A stretch of 64,000 bases of DNA from Ramazzottius varieornatus (GCA_001949185.1 BDGG01000001.1:6617353-6681352), one strand, 5' to 3'; shown: positions 10,686-23,535, numbered from the stretch's first letter. Notes: generated by a model not told the origin, from the sequence alone. A program made the numbers and translations.

Positions 10686-11825
10686 CATTGCACACACGTT
10701 CACAAAACCAACAGATATGTTGCTGTAACGACCTACGAACTACTGTGTTATTATGATGCGTCAACTTACTTTCTGGTACTTCGATTTGTCAAGCCGTTCT
10801 GTAACTAAAAGGCACGCGACAAAACCATAGTGACAGCTGCCAGTCAGAGTTTAACCAATGTGTAAAATTTGGACAAAAGCAGAGAAAAACTGTTGCTTAC
10901 GAAGCTGACTTGTCTATACCGATTACGCTGTGATCTATTTGTAGCTTCCACTTGTGACTTAGGTGCTCGACCATGACCACACTTGGTGCCTCTGAAATTT
11001 TCAACTTCCGATACGTTAATCCCGAAGTTTAGAAAACTTCAACAAAGACCATTTTGTTTCTCCTTCCAACACATGTGACAACAATTCACTCACGGGTAAT
11101 AAGCTGACAGTTTTGTCAATAGTCCCGTACTGCATGTTACCGAACATGCCCACTGCAGCGCAATACATGTCAATCTCAGGCACGAAAAACACAATTATAG
11201 CTTATTTTAACCTACTCCCGCAACGTTTAGCCTTTTCAGTATGTATGAATGTATCACCTGAGGTGTTCGAGGACTTTTCATGAGGCTGGTTGAGCTGTTT
11301 GTTCAGAACTTCAGGAGCTGCTTCTTGGGCATCATGCCTCCAAAAAGCCGGCAGGCACTTCCCTCGTGCCTCTTACCCGTAGTATGAAAAATGCTCACGA
11401 TTACGTCGGCCTCAGTAACGCAATAACCACCGATTTCTTTCGACGGATATTCTGATTGACAGGTACACTACTATTCATCGGTGGAGGCGGGAGGGGGGTC
11501 TCTTGATTATGCATCGCCCCAGGAGCTAAAAGTCCGTCGTTTTTGACCTTTTCAAGTCTACCCACCATGTTCTCACCGGTACAGCTCGATAGGGTAGCAA
11601 TTTTATATTGACAAGCCAAAACTGCGGACCAGCTTTATACTGTAGACAGGCATGACTGCGAAAATGGCGACAACACACTCTGCGGTTTCAGAACTCGAAA
11701 CTTGGTGATAACCGGTTGAGCCAAATTAAGTGGACATATTCCGAAAATCTGTTGTAAATCTATCTCTGATTTTCAACGATTCGGTTTCTATTATGGGCGG
11801 CTATCGCCGTCATAAGTCGTTTTTC
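10686..11825. other. Intergenic, no gene recognised
   Basis: About 1.1 kb with only short frames and no structure I could recognise. It should include the methyltransferase promoter at its left end. Confidence 0.45.
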
Positions 11826-12853
11826 AATTTGACAGGTATTTCTGCCAAGTTCCAACATTTGCTTGATATGGTGTCACGCATTGCATGATGTGGGGGCTCG
11901 CAGAGTCAAGTCCTGTGGCAGCTAAATCTTTCCCGTTCCCCAGATTTGTATGATATCGTGCCCACGATATCAAACAAATCTTTGAACTTGGCCAAATCAC
12001 GTGTCATGCTATGTATACACTTTCGGCAATTCAGGCTTGCCGGTAATACCGAGAGTACCGCAGAAAACTCGGGAAAAGTAACCTAGCACAGTCTGCGTTT
12101 CCTACGATTGCGCTCGGTTCTAGGTGGAAACGAAGAGCGCATCGATTTATGTGCGTACACATGAATACAGACCAAACCTGCGTGTCTACTACAGAAGTGT
12201 CGTATACATGGGCAGTTGGTGCACCCACGGCCTGCCGGTATTCTGACTTCATAGACAGCAAACTGAACAACAAAATTACATCCAGGAATCTTTCTCTAGT
12301 TACGTTTCCGCACGGAAATTTAGTGTACTGTATGTCCAAGTTTCGCAGCTCTATGAATTTAGTGAGTAACAGTTGTGATGCATAGCGGTTTAATTTTTGA
12401 TGGTGTTTCTAAACGGCTAAGAATTTGTTCACCCGAATACCTCCAGTTACTCATTTTGATCTGTACTTTACCGGAGGTATTAACGGTAAATCTGGAGGAA
12501 TACCGATAGTTTAACGGCAAGTAGAGCTAAAATGCTTTACTTTACCGAGTACTGAAAACACAATACCTGTTCAACACTGCCTTCCCCAAAGTTCATGCCA
12601 TGCAATTTGGGGAAGGTAAAGCATTACCAAATTGCTTGCAAGAGAAACTTCGCCCAAAGTGTATACATAGCATGACACGTGATTTGACCACGTTCAAAGA
12701 TTTGTTTGATATCGTGGGCACGATATCATACAAATGTGGGGAACGGGGAAGATTTAGCTGCCACAGAACTTGATTCTGCGAGCCCCATATCATACAATGC
12801 GCGACACCATATCAAGCAAGTGTTGGAACTTGGCAGAAATACCTGTCAAATTT
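11826..12853. mobile_element. Non-autonomous element with about 200-bp terminal inverted repeats
   Basis: The left arm (about 11828-12029) and right arm (about 12651-12851) are near-exact reverse complements over roughly 200 bases. Both begin TTTGACAGGTATTTCTGCC at the outer edge and end near the sequence GTCATGCTATGTATACACTT. Each arm contains the near-palindrome GATATCGTGCCCACGATATC. The central 620 bases carry no transposase frame. Target duplication is uncertain: AATT occurs at both edges but is self-complementary and may belong to the arm. A large MITE or foldback element. Transcripts across it would form a long hairpin. Confidence 0.85.
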
Positions 12854-13712
12854 ACCTTTAGAAACCAATGATTTTCGGGTACGTGAGACCTTTTCAGAGT
12901 CACTTTTTACCCGATCAAGCGATCTGGACAAAACGTTCAGACAAAAGTTTAAGAACGTGAGCTACTTTTGGACGAGATTTGGCATTTAAGATCAGCATGG
13001 CAGAGTTTTCTACAATACTGTGAAATCTGTCCACTTGACTAGCAACCTGTAGACATCATATTTATCGGGTCAGTCAGCTAAGGTTACAGTACGTCTGCAG
13101 TATCTCAATCTGCAGTACCATACCGCGATCGTGAGCCACAGTGGATCGTTGATTCAAGAGGTTCAAAACAAGAGAAGCAGGAATACACGGAAAGAGTCAT
13201 CTGGTGCAGACACGTCAGCGACAGATAGCATTGCTTCTTTCCAACGACCTTCACTTAGAGTGCCGGCTCAAATCGTAATGATATTGTTGACAATTGTTGT
13301 CAAGGCTAAGTAACCGTTTTGTTTGATTAACGTCACATGTCAATCAGGACAATTACATGTACAGCGGATAATCCGCGCCTGGAACGTTTTGTGCTACTGT
13401 TTGTGCCCTTGTTTTGAAACGCGTTACCTCAGCCGACAGACTTTCGTCCACAAGACTATCTGTAAACTAAAGTTGACAGGTTTCTTCGTCAAAGAACAGA
13501 AAAGATTCTTTTGTTTGCTTTTTCCCGTAGAAAACTTATCTTCTTGCCTCGCATACAATTCCATCTCAGTCGGGTTCGATTATGACCATCCCCATCGCCT
13601 GCTGCACACTCACCTGTTGATCGCGTGACTAAGCTTGATCTCCGTCGAGCTCTGGTCGACCGTCTGTTTCCCACCGGTATGTGTAAATTACCATTGCATC
13701 GTTTGATCGAAA
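12854..13712. other. Intergenic upstream of the MFSD11-like gene
   Basis: No gene is recognised in this stretch, which likely contains the promoter and 5' UTR of the transporter that starts at 13713. Confidence 0.4.
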
Positions 13713-16700
13713 ATGAGACGAAGATCCATGCCACCTCAAAGGATGGCGCTGAGACACTTGACGGTTCATGACGCTAATCAGTCCCGATCAAAAAGCATCC
13801 CCGGAAGTCGTGGTGGGAAAGACGCCCCTCGCGTCACTCCAAGGACCTCCATGGGCAATATTGCTGTCGTCATCGGAGAAAGTATCGCGAATAACCAAAG
13901 TCAGACTTGTTCCTCGGTCAACCGAGCTCCCTCAAACGACAAGGAGCCCGACCATCTTTTGAGCGGAAAAGTACTCGGTTGTCCGGTCACTTTCCTTAAT
14001 GTGTTGTTAATGGGATTCGGATTCATGCTGAATGTCGGAGCTGGGGAAGCCACTTTTCAAATTCAAACGGTAGTTTTGAACAGCGTCAACGATGAATGGT
14101 TTCAAGGGACCCCCATACTGGGATATTCTTTATCGGCTATCTGTAGCGGTAAGTTTACAAAAGCGGGCTGTCAAAATTATTGTAGTAAGCCTTCGTAGGA
14201 TAAATAGGGTAGCGGAAGATGAATTCGATCGGAGCGCTGTGCTGAGTGGCGCACGTTCTCCTCCACTAACAATGAGAAAGTCCGTCACTTGTTATAACGA
14301 TCTGAAAGAAACCACTTGCCTGAGTTGCAAAAGTCTTCCTCTTTGCAGCAACACAATTCATCGGATACGCCTTAGGACCACCATTCGTACGTAAGCCGAT
14401 GAAATAATTAGCGGTAAAATTTCCTTGTACCTTATGTGCCTTCTTGATGGTAAGTTGGTTCCTATCTGCAGGTGGCGTTCACTGGGCCGAAACTCGGAAT
14501 GGTTATTGGCTCCTTGTGCATTTGCTTTTACGTGGGCACGTATATTCGGCCACTAACCATTCCATTGTACTTTGGATCAGCACTGTTTGGGCTAGGCCTA
14601 GGAGCTCTCTGGACGGTTCAAGGCTACTTCATCACAGTCAACTCTCTTCCTAAAGACGTCCTTCGAAACACCGGCATCTTTCTCGCGCTTTACCAGTCAA
14701 GGTGCATAAGTATACAAGCTGTCCCACTGTGGGACTCCCAGATAACTTAGTGTGGTCACAGTTCACTAATAAGCGGGGCATAATGCCTAATGGCTTTGGT
14801 GTGGCTCTGCTGTTCGAGGGATTGATCAGTCTTGTTTCTTCTAGTTTGACCAGCGCCAGTCTTTTTTACTTCCTCATGGTACGCGGTTCGTTAAGCATTA
14901 CTTGGGAGACCCGGATCGTCGTCTTTTCGTCTCTGCTGGCGATCTCATTCGTTGGCGTTATTGCGTTCTCGCTTGTGGTGCATCCATGGACCGGAAAAAT
15001 ACCGCTGGGACCAGAGACAATCATTTCCGAACGTAGAGAGCAGCCATCTGTAGGCTCTGACCACACTCGGGGGTCCCGATCACCGGACGAACACCCCAAA
15101 ACAGCCGAAACCCATCGTAGACCATGGTCGGCGTTTCGTAAGTGATTTTTGAAATTCTGAGTCAAGCTCGATGTCGGACCAGAGTACACATTTGTCTGAC
15201 CATCGTTGTCTGCAGTGTCTACTGTAAAGTTCATCTGGACTCGCAACATACTGATGCTGACTCCATACTTTATATACATTGGTAAGCAAAGTCTTGGTCT
15301 CTTCCAGTCTTGAACACGTGACCGACTTAGTTTGATACTCCGCAACAGGATTCGAACAGTCGATGTGGAGCAACATATATCCCACTGCTCTGGGATATAC
15401 GGTGAGGTTCGGAATTCTGCGAGAAGCCATGGTGGGTCTCAACGGACTGTTCGTAGGACTTGGAGAAATTCTAGGTAGGCAGTACGTAGGGACCAACAGC
15501 TCTGGTGTAGTACGACACCCGTCGGGTGGTATACGTCACCCTCTTATTGTAGGGGGAGTATTTTTGGGACTGATGGGCACTAGGCTGAATGCTTTCGGGA
15601 AAGATGGCGCCCTACTCGGTGGCCTCGTCGTCCATCTGTTGGCATGCTACATGGCGTTCATCAATACGCCCGTCAGCGCATCACGGGGCATGACTGAATA
15701 TCCCGCTTTTGTTGGCCCGAGGTATCCAAATGTCTCTACGCGGATCTAACCAGACAGATAATCTGCAGATTTCTGTCTCAGCCTACCGTTTTTCGCAGTG
15801 CCTATATCGCCTTGACCACGTCTTTACTCTTCGGGTTAGGTATGGAACCGTATGATACAGTACTGTAGTGTATCGAAATTATTGCGCACTTAACCACGTG
15901 ATGAGTCATCGTTGCCCAGCATGATCAGATGTTGTCAGTGCAGCCACGATGGCTCTCACCCGGGCATCATTTACTGTTCACGTGGTCGAGTGCGCGATAA
16001 TTTGGTAGCACTACAGTACGATAAGTGGTGGTATCATGACAGTTAACACTTAAAAGACCACGCAATTCCGAGCTCTGGGAGTATAAGGGAGGTAGATCAC
16101 CGTCCCCAATTTTGAACTGGCTGAAATCATGGGGTGGGGTCAGAGCGGGCCAATCACCACATGTACGCTTCGCATTTGTCGAGTAACATGCGCCACCAAA
16201 TGAACCAAAGTGCCAGACCTTTTTATTTTTGCTCTGACCACTGGTCACACAGCATGGAACATACTGGAGCGTCTAAGACGGTACCAATGTACTAGCTCTG
16301 TGTCCAATTATTAAGGAGGCTTTCCGTCAGCCAGCTCTTGAGTAGAAATTTGGTCTGTCAACTCAACACACAATCTGGTCGAAAACGAAATAGTCTCTCG
16401 AAATATTCAGAAAGCTGCTGGCTAGTTCACGTCTTTTTTAACTGGGAGTGCCAAAGTTCTCGAAAGCAAACGTGAAAATTTGAGACGAAAAGGTTCAACA
16501 GTAGCCATTCCGCAAGGCTTTTGGGGTGCGCCAGGCAACTGGGATACCCCCCTGGTCTTTTAAGTGTTAAGCAAGTGAAGCAACCACAAGAAATTATCCA
16601 TGCTTGTATTTTTAGGCGACGTGATATGGTGCGCGCAGTTGATGGCCTATCTGGGAGAGGTCTACCGATACGAAGTGGTCTCCGTCTTTACCGTGTATCA

Positions 16701-17031
16701 TTCGTGGATGGTAGGTTTCATAGTAACGAGTGAACTGACCACCCGACCTACTCTAGTGTCTTGGAATGATCCATCTGAAGTACAACAGCCCTGAGCGAAA
16801 CTCCTGGAAATGTTTCGCTTCTAGGCTATCGCGGCTGCAAGCCTGTTCGGGCTTTCTACCGTAATCTCGCTGCCGTATCTCCTCCTGATCATGGTCATTA
16901 CCGCCGTAATATCCTTTGCTGGCTTCTGCGTCGCGGAATGGGAGTTCCTCGCCAGACAACGATTCCTGCTGCATCTGAGACAAATGCAAAAGAAAGCAGA
17001 AGAAGGATCACAAATAACTCTTGCAGACTGA
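13713..17031 (+). CDS. MFSD11: MFSD11-like UNC93-type major facilitator protein
   Basis: Predicted 12-span membrane transporter of the UNC93/MFSD11 family, substrate unknown. Ten exons: 13713-14148, 14349-14386, 14472-14701, about 14720-15137, 15216-15281, 15349-15474, 15553-15721, 15799-15839, 16616-16710 and 16825-17031. All phases agree except the exon 3-4 junction, which I could not resolve. Family landmarks compared with human MFSD11: TGPKLGM (GPQLSM), LWTVQGYFITVNS (LWTAQGNCLTINS), NTGIFLALYQS, GLNGLFVGLGEILG, LGGLVVHLLACYMAFINTPV, FGLGDVIW and an AEWEFLAR end matching VEWEAAAF. The protein has an extra hydrophilic N-terminus of about 90 residues and a soluble loop in the middle. The longest intron is 15840-16615. 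The next gene, the GPCR, is convergent. Confidence 0.87.
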
Positions 17032-17587
17032 GATGCTTTCTTGCCATCACGTTTTCGCTTGGAGCTTTCCTTCGTCTATGTTTTAGCTTTCGGCACTTTT
17101 TGCTGTTTCTCGTTTGTTGGGACTGCCTGTTTGATTAGCTTTACTTATTTTCTGCACAGTATGAGAAAAGAACAGTAAATATTCACGACTTATACTAACA
17201 GAGAGTGTTCAGTTCGTCGGCTTGTCTTATGATATCTGGCTAGTTCTACAGTACCTCGAGCTGGGGTGATTGGAAGGAATAAGCTAAACCATGTTGAAAA
17301 TATTTGGCCGAAGGCTAATAATGACTGAGTGACTACACCCACGTAGACAACATGTACCAAGTACTGTGCGTACACCGGATTGAATCGAATCTACTGTACA
17401 GTGTACAAGATGCATCACTACTAGTGCGATTTTTTGACTAGCTTAGTGGTTTGCGAGCTTTCATAAGGGCACTGTACGTAGTCGTCTGGACGCAGCTGTC
17501 AATGAAAAGTGGCACTAGCAGGGATGCATTTCGTACACTGTAATCGTTGGCTATAATTGCATCGAAATGAAGAACTTGTTCTGGTAT
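17032..17587. other. 3' intergenic, tail-to-tail
   Basis: About 550 bases between the stops of the MFSD11-like gene and the GPCR. I see no gene. Confidence 0.45.
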
Positions 17588-19191
17588 TTAGGCTTTCGAG
17601 ACAGAATGGACGGCCGCATGTGAGCCAGGAGCGACGCGGTTCTTCTTGCTGAGCTCTTGCCCGGGTGGACGAATGCAGCATGGCAGCAAGTGCGAGAAGA
17701 ACTTCTTGAAGTGGTACCGGAAGCGCTCGATGGTGATGGCGTAAATCATTGGGTTCAGGCTGGCAATGTGATATATGGGCCAATAACTGGCTACATACAT
17801 CTCGGTGGAGATACATTTGCATATTGGGTCGGCGAAATTGGCCACGATCTCGTAAAAGAACCATAGACAGAAGAAGGTGCCCACCAAGATCATCAAGCTT
17901 CTCGTTGCACGTTGTTCTTTCCTAATTTCGGCTAACTCGGCTTGATTCTTGTCCTTTCTCTTTTCGTTAGCTGGTTTCTTGATTCTCGAGTGGTGGTGGC
18001 TCTGGATGGTGGAGACTGTCACCGAGGCGGAATGGCTGTCCTTCTCTAAGGTAGTGGTATCGGTGTGACCATTGGCTTCCATTAATTTGCGAATCTCCAA
18101 CTGGCGCTTCCGTCGTTGGCGAATGTACAACAGGAGCCGAATATTACAGTAGCAAATGATACTCAATGGCACTGCAAACTCCACGAATGCTTGAAGTAGA
18201 GTCTACAAGGAAAACACATTCGTTTACGTCTGCGTTGTTCATTCTGCGGCCCGCTGTCTCCGGTATGATCCCGGTACAATACTTACCAGCCATGCAACGT
18301 CACGGAACTCAGAGTCACACGTTCCGGGTTCGATAACGGAATAACCCTGTAAAGGAATACCGCACATATCGACGTCCACGCTACAGAACTTGATTACAAC
18401 CAGTGACCCGGATGGATTAACGGATTGTTCCTGGTATTGTTTGTATATCAAGTTGCGTGCTCATGGCCAATGTCATGTGCTTGATCCGAAGGTGTGGAAA
18501 AGATTACACACCCTTACGACGTCCCAGAAGAGCACCACTGGTCCATAGAACAATATCGAAAACGTCCAGGTGAGCGCAATCCGCGTGATTGCTCGTTTGC
18601 TGGTTTCCTCATTGCGGTACTCAATCGGGTGAAGCACCATTTTGTATCGGTCTAAATATAAGGCAGAAAGAGGGCTCATATCATCGTCGTCTGCTAGAAC
18701 ATCCCTGTTTGTCCGGTGGACTTACCATAACTGATCAAGCATATGGTTAAGCTCCCTTGCAGCGACGAAATGTAGTCTTCGAAAAGATACCATTTACACA
18801 GGCCGGCGTTACCTATCGGCCAACCGAGCTTGTACAAAAAGGAGTAACAGCCAAATGGCATGGAGAACCCGCCCATGAAGAAATCCGAACAGGCCAGGCT
18901 GACGATGTAATAGTTCTGGACCACCCGAAGCTTCGGATCGGTCATGAAAGAATAAATGACGAGCAAGTTGGCTGTGACGGACCAGGTGGTGAAGATACAG
19001 GTATCGGTAATGAGGTAGATACAGAAAGGTAGCGGATAAAGCCAACCAAGGAAACTCGCGTCGGTCGAATTGGTCGCTTCGGACGAAACATTTTCGAGTG
19101 GACTCGGGGTAATATGGTCAAAGGTGTGATTCGAGAAATCGTGTGCGAAATGACTGTCAGTATAATGATGCGCCTCATCCAAGAGATCCAT
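17588..19191 (-). CDS. Class A GPCR, aminergic type (histamine H3/muscarinic-like)
   Basis: Seven-span receptor. Four exons on the minus strand: 19191-18726, 18651-18518, 18346-18287 and 18202-17588, all in phase, giving 424 residues. Class marks: TM1 ending TANLLVIYSF; SLACSDFFMGG with Asp2.50; WYLFEDYISS with an Asp at the position amine receptors use to bind the ligand amine (3.32); LISYDRY (DRY) followed by RNEETSKRAI; YGPVVLFWD in TM4; the ECL2 cysteine in EPGTCDSEF; and NPMIY in TM7. The N-terminus has NHT, NVS and NST glycosylation sites. TM6 reads FFCLWFFYEI, keeping the Trp but lacking the usual Pro that follows. The best fit is the H3/H4-muscarinic branch, but the ligand is unproven. 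The start is taken at the first ATG. The frame is open about 45 bases further upstream with no ATG. Confidence 0.87.
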
Positions 19192-20466
19192 CTCGATGGC
19201 GCCCGATAGCAAGAACGAACACAGCAGCGAGATGCTGACGGTGGGTGCACTCTATATTGGAAAAACCTCTCATCAGGCAAAGTGAATTAGCGTTGGAAGG
19301 AGTTAAACACCGCGCTGATCGAGCAAGTGGGACAGGAGCAAGTAAGTCTATGATACTTTTCTTTGAGTGTTACTCCGATGCTGAGCAGGCGCATTTTGTC
19401 ACATATGGATCTGGAAGAAAGCGGCAAGGAAGAGGTAATAAGAAAGCGGAGGCAGAAATCGATCTCAAGGCTGGGTAATGGAAGTTACCAAGGTGGAAGA
19501 GTATTTCCTAAAAAGCCAAGTGCAATAGTGACGACGGATGACAGAATTGAGTTATGGCTAGATTGATCTGGGTGTCAGTTGCTGGAAAATAAGAAGGCAC
19601 TTACCAAGCAAACCTGGTCGTCTTTGAGCTATGAAAGAACAGTATGAAAACCGGACCTTCAAAAATTTGACACTGCACAGAGTTGCGTGCACGCACAAGT
19701 GGAATATGAAGGTGAGCGGAAATAATTATCGCTGAGTACCGACTTCCGGAAGATAGCTCGAAATCAAAAGTAGACTCGGACTACAGCTGATTAGAAGGGA
19801 CTCAATGAGGTTGCGTGAATCTCGTCATGACTCAGTACATAGGTTTGCACCTTGGATGTCAATCTATTTGTCACGGGCCCCCATCTGCGACCTAAGAACC
19901 GTATGCAGCGCAGTCAACGTAGAAGCCAATTCACAACCGTCGGTGAACATCTGAGAACAACAATTACGCGCCTCGCGAGGCAAAAAAGTGAGCTGATAGG
20001 GACACGCAAAGGGAACGATGATTGTGCCGGTTCGGCTTTGGCGTGCTAAGATGCATCCGGGTGTACGGTCAATCTAACGACTTCGAACTTCCAACGGTTT
20101 GCAAGTGTTATCTCCCTAGCCGTCAAGTGCTGGATTACCAGACAGAATGTTCTACAGCTATAAGCGCAGAACAACGTGGTAATGTACAGTCTGCACCAGC
20201 CAAGTTGATCTCTTCACCTGAGCTTCCGCCTGAGCTTCCGTCAAAAATTTCAATTTCGCACAGTTAATTCCCGCTTTTTTCGTGTGTAATGTAGACCCTG
20301 TTCCATAGGTTGAGACATGCGTACGATGAACAGAATGAAAATCAGATTTGAGATTTTTTGCAAAGAGAAGGGGAGGAGTACCGAAACCTGAGCGTTGTAA
20401 AACGCTATCTAGAAACTCAGAAACGCCAGTTTTCCAAATGAAATCTGTTTTGGCGTGTGACAAATA
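19192..20466. other. Intergenic, no gene recognised
   Basis: About 1.3 kb upstream of the GPCR. Only short frames without family features occur. Confidence 0.4.
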
Positions 20467-20728
20467 CAGTCCGGTCGATCGAAACCTGGTACTTACTTCT
20501 CCGATTTCGTGTTGAAGTCTGCTAATAATACATTCACCACATAACACGACAAGCCAAGGTTGAAATTACATTACACGTACATTACACCGTAACTCTACTG
20601 GTGTGATCAAGTAATCAACTCGCATGTGAATCGGCTGTGTCGGTATGGCTCGCAGTATCGTTAATTATGCACGGTTTCTTGATTTTAAAATCGGACAATC
20701 AGGTCCGAGATTTCGAGCGACCGGACTG
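20467..20728. mobile_element. MITE, CAGTCCGGTCG family, copy 1
   Basis: 262-bp element flanked by TA on both sides. Its ends are inverted repeats: CAGTCCGGTCGATCGAAA at the left and the complement of CAGTCCGGTCGCTCGAAAT at the right. The interior is related to two other copies in the window (44176-44432 and about 53440-53718), sharing TGGTGTGATCAAGTAATCAA-type sequence. It has no coding capacity. TA target sites suggest mobilisation by a Tc1/mariner-type transposase. Confidence 0.8.
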
Positions 20729-22383
20729 TAACTTGGTTCATCTGTTGCAAGCTGAAAAGACCTGGTTTGCGGTACTCGCACTTCACTGTAGCTCAGTAAA
20801 AGCAATTTTCCGAGTTTTGCAGTATATTTCGTAGTCGACGAGGAGCTGCTTTCTTGTCTGAACAAACTTGAAGTTAATTTTGCCGCATGTAGACAAACCT
20901 TTGTCCTAACTAACTCTGAAAGGATGTATGGATTGAAAGAGTTACCGTGTGTTAGGAGTTTTTTTCGCGAACATGAAAATCGTAAAATGGTCGCTGCATT
21001 ATTTGTTGATCGCTTCAACTGTAGAAGATTTCTTTGGATATCAACAATGAATTGTTTTGTTTGTCTTTTAAGTTCAGAACGGTTATCGATTAGTTTTCGG
21101 TATCTGGGGAAACATCGTTTAAACGTGATTTTTGAACCGAGTTCGGCAACTTCCTTACACATACAGATTTCCTTTTAGAAAGATGACCCCGAGCTCCTCG
21201 AAGTCAACGTTGTTTGACAGAAAATTTATCGAGCTTCATCCTCAAATTCTACTGTATCCCCAGTTTTTGGCTGATGGGTGGTAGCGTGCGGCAACGGGGT
21301 CGAGACGTGATTTTCGTCGACCTTGATTGTTTGCGATTTTCACAGACTATAGTCCGGCAAACGTAAGGGTGGATCCATTATGCCATTAAAGCAGAGGCGA
21401 ACATGAAAAACAAATATACCACTGTGTCCTAGCTCCTCAGTCCTTATGCATTATCAGAACAGATCACTGTCTTTCGATCAAGACTTTATATTAGGTGTGG
21501 AAGTATGACTTGTTCTCTATTTTAAAGTACCAAGTTTGAGAATTAGTTTACTCCGGTTTGGGCGTGTTTCATCCCAAACTTTTTATGATATGATGCACCA
21601 TGATTCGGCGTTCGATTATGCTCGTGGATGTTTAAATCTTCCATGTTTGTCAAGCTGCGAATTCGGTTTAGCGAAAGTGACTGTTCTGTGGAAAACCTGT
21701 CACTCTCGGGATAACAATTTTTTCGAGCGCCCAAATCCCTTCGAAAACCTGGTAATGTCTGCAACTATTATTCTAGTGAACGTATTCCCAACGGCGCTAT
21801 CAGGTGGTTTTTTTTAGAACATGGGGTGCCAAAGTTATGCGAGTGGAAACTTGGGCACGAGTCTAGACACCAAATCTAGCCTCGCGAGAGTTCTGAGAGT
21901 TCGATCACGAATGGACTTCGGCCAGAAATAAAGCACTGCCAGCTGCATCTGCTGAACATGTTACCAAAGGTTTTCGGAAAGTCCCTGAGACAGCATAAAT
22001 TCAGTTCGGACTACCTCACTAAAGTCGCGCACTTCGAAAGCTGGTCGTACAGCTGGAAAAACGGCAATTCTTGTTTTACAAATTCCACAATCTGCAATGA
22101 GAAACTGACGTTCATAGTAACGACCCAACTTTGGTCTACAGGCTGACAAGATCCGCTTCGAAATTGAACCGGCCAGTGCCGGCAGAAGAGAGCGCGTCCC
22201 AAGCTGCAGCAAGCATCGTCCTCAGTCTGCCTTTGACTCTGTCAGGAAATGACGAAGATTATTTATGTACTTTATCTGGTCCCATTCGGTGCTCGGGTCC
22301 ATTGTTCATTACAACAATATTACGGCCTCGTCACTGATCAACAGTTCATAGCGTAGTCGTGCCATTGGCGAAATAAAATTGTT
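20729..22383. other. Gene-poor stretch with dispersed-repeat fragment
   Basis: I find no gene. Bases 21424-21490 resemble 36605-36665 (both contain GCATTATCA, then ACAGATCACTGTC, TTCGATC and AGACTT), so this is a diverged dispersed repeat. Confidence 0.4.
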
Positions 22384-23535
22384 GGTGAGGGCTCCTCTCA
22401 CCCCCGGTTTTAATTGACACACCACCGATGAGCTCCTCTCATCACTAATATTACACTTTTGACACCACCCACGGCTCATAGCACCACCATCCAGTATCTT
22501 ATTTCAACTGGAAGTGACCGAACTACGACAAACTATGTAGTATGTCTGTAATTTATCGCTGGGCATCAGCCGGTGGGATGACAAAGAACTCACGGAAGTA
22601 CCACAGTGTACAGTACATACTCATTTGGACAAACAGCTATTCAAGAACGATAATTTCCGGGACGACCCTGCGATCGGCGTTAGGTTGTGGCTATGGTGCC
22701 CATTGGGCCAAATACGCCACCGCGTCCTCCGGCGTAATGAAGGTAAAGTTGTCCTGGTACTGCAGAACAACTCACGCGTATGCGCGCCCGGGTCTACGCT
22801 TAACCTCTGTTGCGCTCTTTGCGGCAGTTTGCGCGAAAACTCGAGATCACCCAGCTACGAAGATTTTGCCCGGAGAAAGATGCCTCTCTGGGGTTCTTCT
22901 TTGCAACAATTTCAGCAGCAAATACCAGCGCGAAGAACGCACAGTCGACGCCGTTGACAGTTAACGTGGTCTTGTACTAATTCATTTCGACAGCGGAGTT
23001 CTTCCTCGCCTTGAGAATAGCACAGCTATAGGTCGTGTTTGACCTGCCAGGTCAACGCTACGCTTGGTTTGCTGTCAAACAAGCTCATATCTCGTGTGGT
23101 CGGATTCCATGCACTAGCCAAGAATTGATTGGCGCCATTGAAGTGTACTTGCACACATGCGCTTGTTTTGTCAAATCCTCGAAAGCCTGGGTCGTGTAAT
23201 CGGTCCGGCGCGAGTAATCCCGAAATGGCTCCTCCGCCATGTTGGGCCAGCAGCGTGGCCATTGCTCATACAATGCTCGGGCAAACTGTCTGGTTCCGCA
23301 CAACACGAGCAATTTCCGCCCGCAACAGTATGTACTCGACACCACCGACAGTAATCCGATAGGATACGGGCTCACGTCCGAAGAACCGTCCAGCATCATC
23401 ACTTTCGTGGTGGTGGTGGTGGTGAACTGGTGATTTTTTGGTTCATCTGACCACATTTCGTTTAACTAAACAAGTGGGAGAAGAGCCCATCGGTGGTGTC
23501 GGTGGTGAGAGAAGCCCTCACCGAAGTTGTTAGTA
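22384..23535. mobile_element. Possible 1.15 kb element with inverted ends
   Basis: The sequence GGTGAGGGCTCCTCTCACC at about 22387 reappears inverted, with one change, at about 23503, and the adjoining CACCACCGATGAGCTC is also matched in inverted order at about 23478. Inside are two unassigned frames: plus 22542-22964 and minus 23456-23085, the latter with a plausible composition but no known motif. A (GTG)n microsatellite lies at 23409-23426. I cannot say whether the inside is transposon-derived. Confidence 0.4.

Noticed and set aside
23409-23426. Possible CRISPR-like or functional tandem repeat
   Set aside because: It is only a short GTG/GGT microsatellite, with no spacers, in a eukaryotic genome.
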